DNA of 64,000 nt, from contig NC_084767.1 of the NCBI RefSeq assembly GCF_028858725.1, forward strand, positions 16,817,895-16,881,894, in the 5' to 3' direction. Shown here in pieces: positions 60,014 to 64,000 of this stretch (position 1 is its first letter; each line of letters opens with the position of its first letter). The stretch is from Colius striatus (Eukaryota > Chordata > Aves > Coliiformes > Coliidae). The translations under genes and the position numbers were made by a program. The notes beneath the pieces are model-generated. The model searched no databases, was not told the origin of the DNA, and was given only the letters and a program-made list of their open reading frames with translations.

Positions 60014-63000
60014 TAATAGAAATAAACGAGAATTGCAAACTCAGTAGGCATTTTTGATGTTTATCTCCAAATCAGACTTTCAGAAGTACCAACAGCACGC
60101 ACAGCCAAAATTTGAAGTGCAGGAACAGTACATTCAATGCAGGCATGTATCCGAGGAAAATTAATTACCACATGGGTTGTTTGACAGGTTAAATGCCTGT
60201 TTGGAATATGGCTTGAGCCTTGATCTTTAGATTTCTGATCAGTCCCAGTTCCTTCTCTGTGCCACGTTTCAGATGTTCGCATCAGACATGCTGGAGCTCA
60301 CCCATCTGTATTTCCCAAACTCCTGAGATGGGTTAGTTTTTCCACACTTTACCTTATGGACTGATTACCTTGATAGCCTTGCTCAGTGGTCCTCACCCAC
60401 AAGCACACTGCTAGTGACACCATACACATTTTTCAGGCAGTCAGTCATCTAAGCTAGAGAGCAGGCACGACAGATAACATGGCAAACATCTTGATTCAGT
60501 ACCTTTAGTGTCCCCTGAGCAACTCTTATCTTAGTAGTACCCCTCTCTGTGTACAGTATTTTGAAGGATTTTGCAGAAGGGTCACAGCAGTTTAACTGAG
60601 CTGCCTTGGTAATTTGAGAAGGCAAATCAGAATTTGGGCTGAGCACAGAAGATGCTGTTGAGAGCCATGACCCACCATGCTTAAAAAAAAGTCACCTAAT
60701 GCCAGCCTCTGGTCTACATCTCAGCCTCATTGTGGGTATGCAAATGATCTCTTCACACACCTGAGGCCCTGCTTCAGCGCTCTCCTGAAGGGACACGTGT
60801 CCTGTGGCAGAGCTGGCATGTCCTGCACCACCTGCTTTTTCTGAAGGGGATGTTTTCCAAAAAACTCTCAGACAAATGTAGCTCTGTGTAGCCTGTTGGG
60901 CAGGAGCAGCTGTGACTTGGCTGGCTAAACATTATGCAGAGACATTTAAATAAAAGCGTGATAATACCCTGTACCTGAAGAATATGCTTCTCAAGTCTGT
61001 CAGACCCATTTAGCTCACGTGCTTGTCTCCAACACTTTGACAAAGAAATGCTTTGCTACCCTACAAAGAAAATTGTGTCTCAAAGCTGCACTGCAAGTTC
61101 CTTAGTGTAGGTTCCTGTTGCCTCTGACTGCTGTAAGAAAGAATAGAAGTGCACAAATGCTTAGCTTCCAATGATTAACTTTTACCCATCTAAATTGGTT
61201 TATTTTTTTTAATTTTTGTTGGTTTTTTCCCTAACAATTTAAATGTACTGGGGGCTTATCCTGAGAAGTTTAGAGCCTAAATTTCTGCTAACGCTGTTTT
61301 CAACACTGATACCAATGCCTGCTTGGAAAGCATGAGATAATGATCTTATTCTCATGGGAGTGACACATATTTATGCCTGTGAGCAAATAAGCTACTAACC
61401 TTGAAGCCGTGAAGCAAGACTTCCATCAAGAAACTTGCTAATGTAGTGGAAAATGGTTAAATACATTATGTCCTTTTCCAGATGAAGCTAATTTACAACA
61501 TAGTTCTGAAATATAACTTCAATATAAATCCTCACTACTAATCAGAAGTACATAATTGAGGAGTAAATGCAGAAAACCTCGCTGATTCATACCAAAGACT
61601 ACTTTTGCTCTTCTTTGTACCAGACCTACAAGAACAGAGCTCAATGAAATAAACTGACAGGGTTGTTCATTGTTTTTAATTATAAATTAATTCCCAGTAG
61701 AGGGGGAAAGCTGATCCTTCTGGATTGAATTAAACCAAACTAGGCTAAATTCCATTAAATGTACAACAGCTTTGCAATGGCAAAGAAATGACCTACTTAA
61801 TAGATATTTTCTGTTCCTTGGTTCTGCACAAGGCTTAATTATATTTCCCCTTGAAACAAGAGAAATTAAGGATTATGAGTGTCATGGGGTTTAGGACTGA
61901 TCTGAGTTCATGGACTCTAGGGGAATATAACTGGAATATATACAAACATAAATAGGAAGGATATGGAAATATATACAACAAGAATGTAACTGGAATGGAA
62001 GACTGTTTCTTTTCCTCCCCATTCCTTCCGTGTCAGGGATTTTGTAAGGCCCAGGCATCAGCCATGGCTGCAGGTTCAGCATTTGGCTGTGTTGTACTGC
62101 AGCCTTCAAAGGGCAGCGCACTCCGAGTGCCTCCATTCCAGCGTGGCTTTGTCTTCCTGAGGTGCCTTGATGCTACAAATAAAGCTATTACAGCCTCTTC
62201 TAAGAGATTTGTAAGATGGTGCCTTCCACTCAGTTGTGCAGAGATAGGTAACTGAGCTTCAGAAAATTCTTAGTGAAGAGTTTGAATACACTTAAGACTC
62301 AAGTATTTGTATATAAAAGCTTAAACGAGCAAAAAGAGCGAACTATGCTCTGACCTACACAGTCTGACCTTGCAATCCAGCTTTTGGCAAACACCCATTG
62401 TGAATTGGTTATGATAAAAGCAAAAGAAAAGGCATAATTTTTTAAAATTGTCTTCAGCTTTTGTACCCCAAAAGCAATAAGCTCCCCACAGCAAAATAGA
62501 GGCAAAGTCACAGTGTCAGGTTTTGAGTGGACAAACAACTTTTAGTCTTCATTTTGGAAGACATTTAGCAATGGTGTCAAAACAAAAGCATCTTGCAGTC
62601 CCCTAAGTTCTTAGAGCCATAACCCTGTTTAGTAAGCTGAATCTTGGAGGAGGGGCTCTGCTTCCTTGAGCATATAGTATGTGCACTTCCATCAGAAAAT
62701 GCATTTTTTCTTTCTTCATCAGTGAAAGTAAGGGTTTTCACCAAGTAAATGGCTAGAGATCCTAGTTCTGAATTTTTGGAAATCGGTTTTCAAAGTAGTA
62801 TCTCAAATCAGAGCCTTTATGATATCACTGCTTTTTATTTATCTACCTTTATCATTAATATGCACAGTGCAAAATTATGTGGGATGCTTATGTAGTTAGG
62901 AAAATGCTTTCTTGGGCTGTTTTATTGATATATTAATATTTAAAACTAGAGCTGCAAAATAAGATCTAAACCATTTAGTGATGGACTGCCTTTGCAACCA

Positions 63001-63152
63001 GCATACCTTTTGGTTGCCCTGAAACACTGCACAGCTCTTTTACTCCCAGACTGACTTTGTCCAGCTCCTTAGCTGTAGTTAGAGAAATTCATTGGAGGAA
63101 TATGTTCCTTAGAGATTCTCCTTATTTCTGAGGCTCTTCCTCTTGGTTAAAG

Positions 63153-63253
63153 GTGGCTCAACAAGCTGGGCAGTTACCAAGTAAAGCAGCCCGCTGCACT
63201 CACGAGACTGTTTCATTCCTGGTGCCACCTGTGGGGTCAGGGACCAAGATCAG
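63153..63253 (+). other. Exon-like 101-bp segment, candidate poison exon
   Basis: Preceded by CTCTTCCTCTTGGTTAAAG and followed by CAG|GTGAGT, a donor matching the consensus at every position and better than any donor of the certain coding exons here. The 101 bp are open in one frame (VAQQAGQLPSKAARCTHE onward), but spliced after either alternative exon (phase 1) the reading meets TAA after ten codons. I know no such exon in macroH2A1. It may be a nonsense-mediated-decay switch, a rare cryptic exon, or chance. Confidence 0.3.
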
Positions 63254-63532
63254 GTGAGTTTCAAATTCTTATTGTGGCAAATGGCTCGTTAAAACAATTT
63301 GTAAGAGAGAGGGGAAATGAATCTTAGGGGAAGGAGTTACGAACCTTCAACTAGTCTTGAGCTAGCACATTCCTCTGGAGCATTTCACACTAACAGATGC
63401 TTGTGCTAAGGAAGGAGGTAGGAACGTCACGTCAGATGTTTTGATGTTGAAGTCCGAGTCTGAGGATGTTAGCGAGGGATTCCGATATGAGGTTTTTGGG
63501 TTGTTAGGGTTGTCGGTTTTGGTTTTTCTTTC

Positions 63533-63550
63533 TGTTGTTGTTGTTGTTGT
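63533..63550. repeat. (TTG)n microsatellite
   Basis: Six TGT/TTG units without interruption in the intron, about 170 bp upstream of the last coding exon in the window. Confidence 0.85.
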
Positions 63551-63650
63551 TTTTAATGACTAGCTAATTCTGAAGTCCCAAAAGGTTTAGATCTTACTTT
63601 GCAGTCCCCAAAAAAATAACGTTTGGGCAGAAAACTCTAGAATGATGTAA

Positions 63651-64000
<350 letters not shown>

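Overview
The window reads as vertebrate, most likely bird, nuclear DNA. One recognisable protein-coding gene lies on the + strand: the 5' two thirds of MACROH2A1 (H2AFY), which encodes the histone variant macroH2A1. Evidence for a bird is the 3' ends of CR1 LINEs (about 30.16-30.50 kb, 36.13-36.18 kb and probably 41.05-41.13 kb), the very low density of other repeats, and macroH2A1 residues that fit my memory of the chicken protein. I cannot fix the species. There is no operon-like structure, and nearly all short open frames in the window are chance.

Layout. Positions 1 to about 25,150 are AT-rich intergenic DNA with no gene I can recognise. Small structures stand out there: an 18-bp palindrome, an RFX-type X-box, and an 11-bp triplication joined to a 27-bp perfect palindrome. 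A CpG island at about 25.15-25.94 kb holds the TATA-less promoter (Sp1 box, a likely ZNF143 site, a G-quadruplex-capable tract) and the untranslated first exon, which ends at a GTAAGT donor at 25,654. The coding exons are 34,120-34,291, 47,596-47,702, 49,161-49,358, 51,960-52,070, then the alternative pair 58,242-58,341 and 59,804-59,894, then 63,724-63,813. All junction phases agree. The last third of the macro domain lies beyond position 64,000.

How the parts work together. The first three coding exons give an H2A-like histone fold and the start of a lysine-rich linker. The fourth finishes the linker and opens the macro domain. The next step is a choice between two homologous exons. The upstream one makes macroH2A1.2, which lacks ADP-ribose binding. 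The downstream one makes macroH2A1.1, which keeps Asp203 and Gly224 and binds ADP-ribose. Frame arithmetic enforces the choice: including both exons, or neither, gives a premature stop.

The most interesting signals concern this splice choice. They are an RBFOX motif and UG tract just downstream of the 1.1 exon, a pyrimidine/CA tract upstream of it, QKI-type ACUAAY motifs in the flanking introns, a 101-bp exon-like segment with an ideal donor that would act as a poison exon, and an odd acceptor (decoy AG, tandem ACTAAC, NAGNAG) at the linker exon. I found no clearly novel system; the window is an ordinary gene with unusually rich splice architecture.
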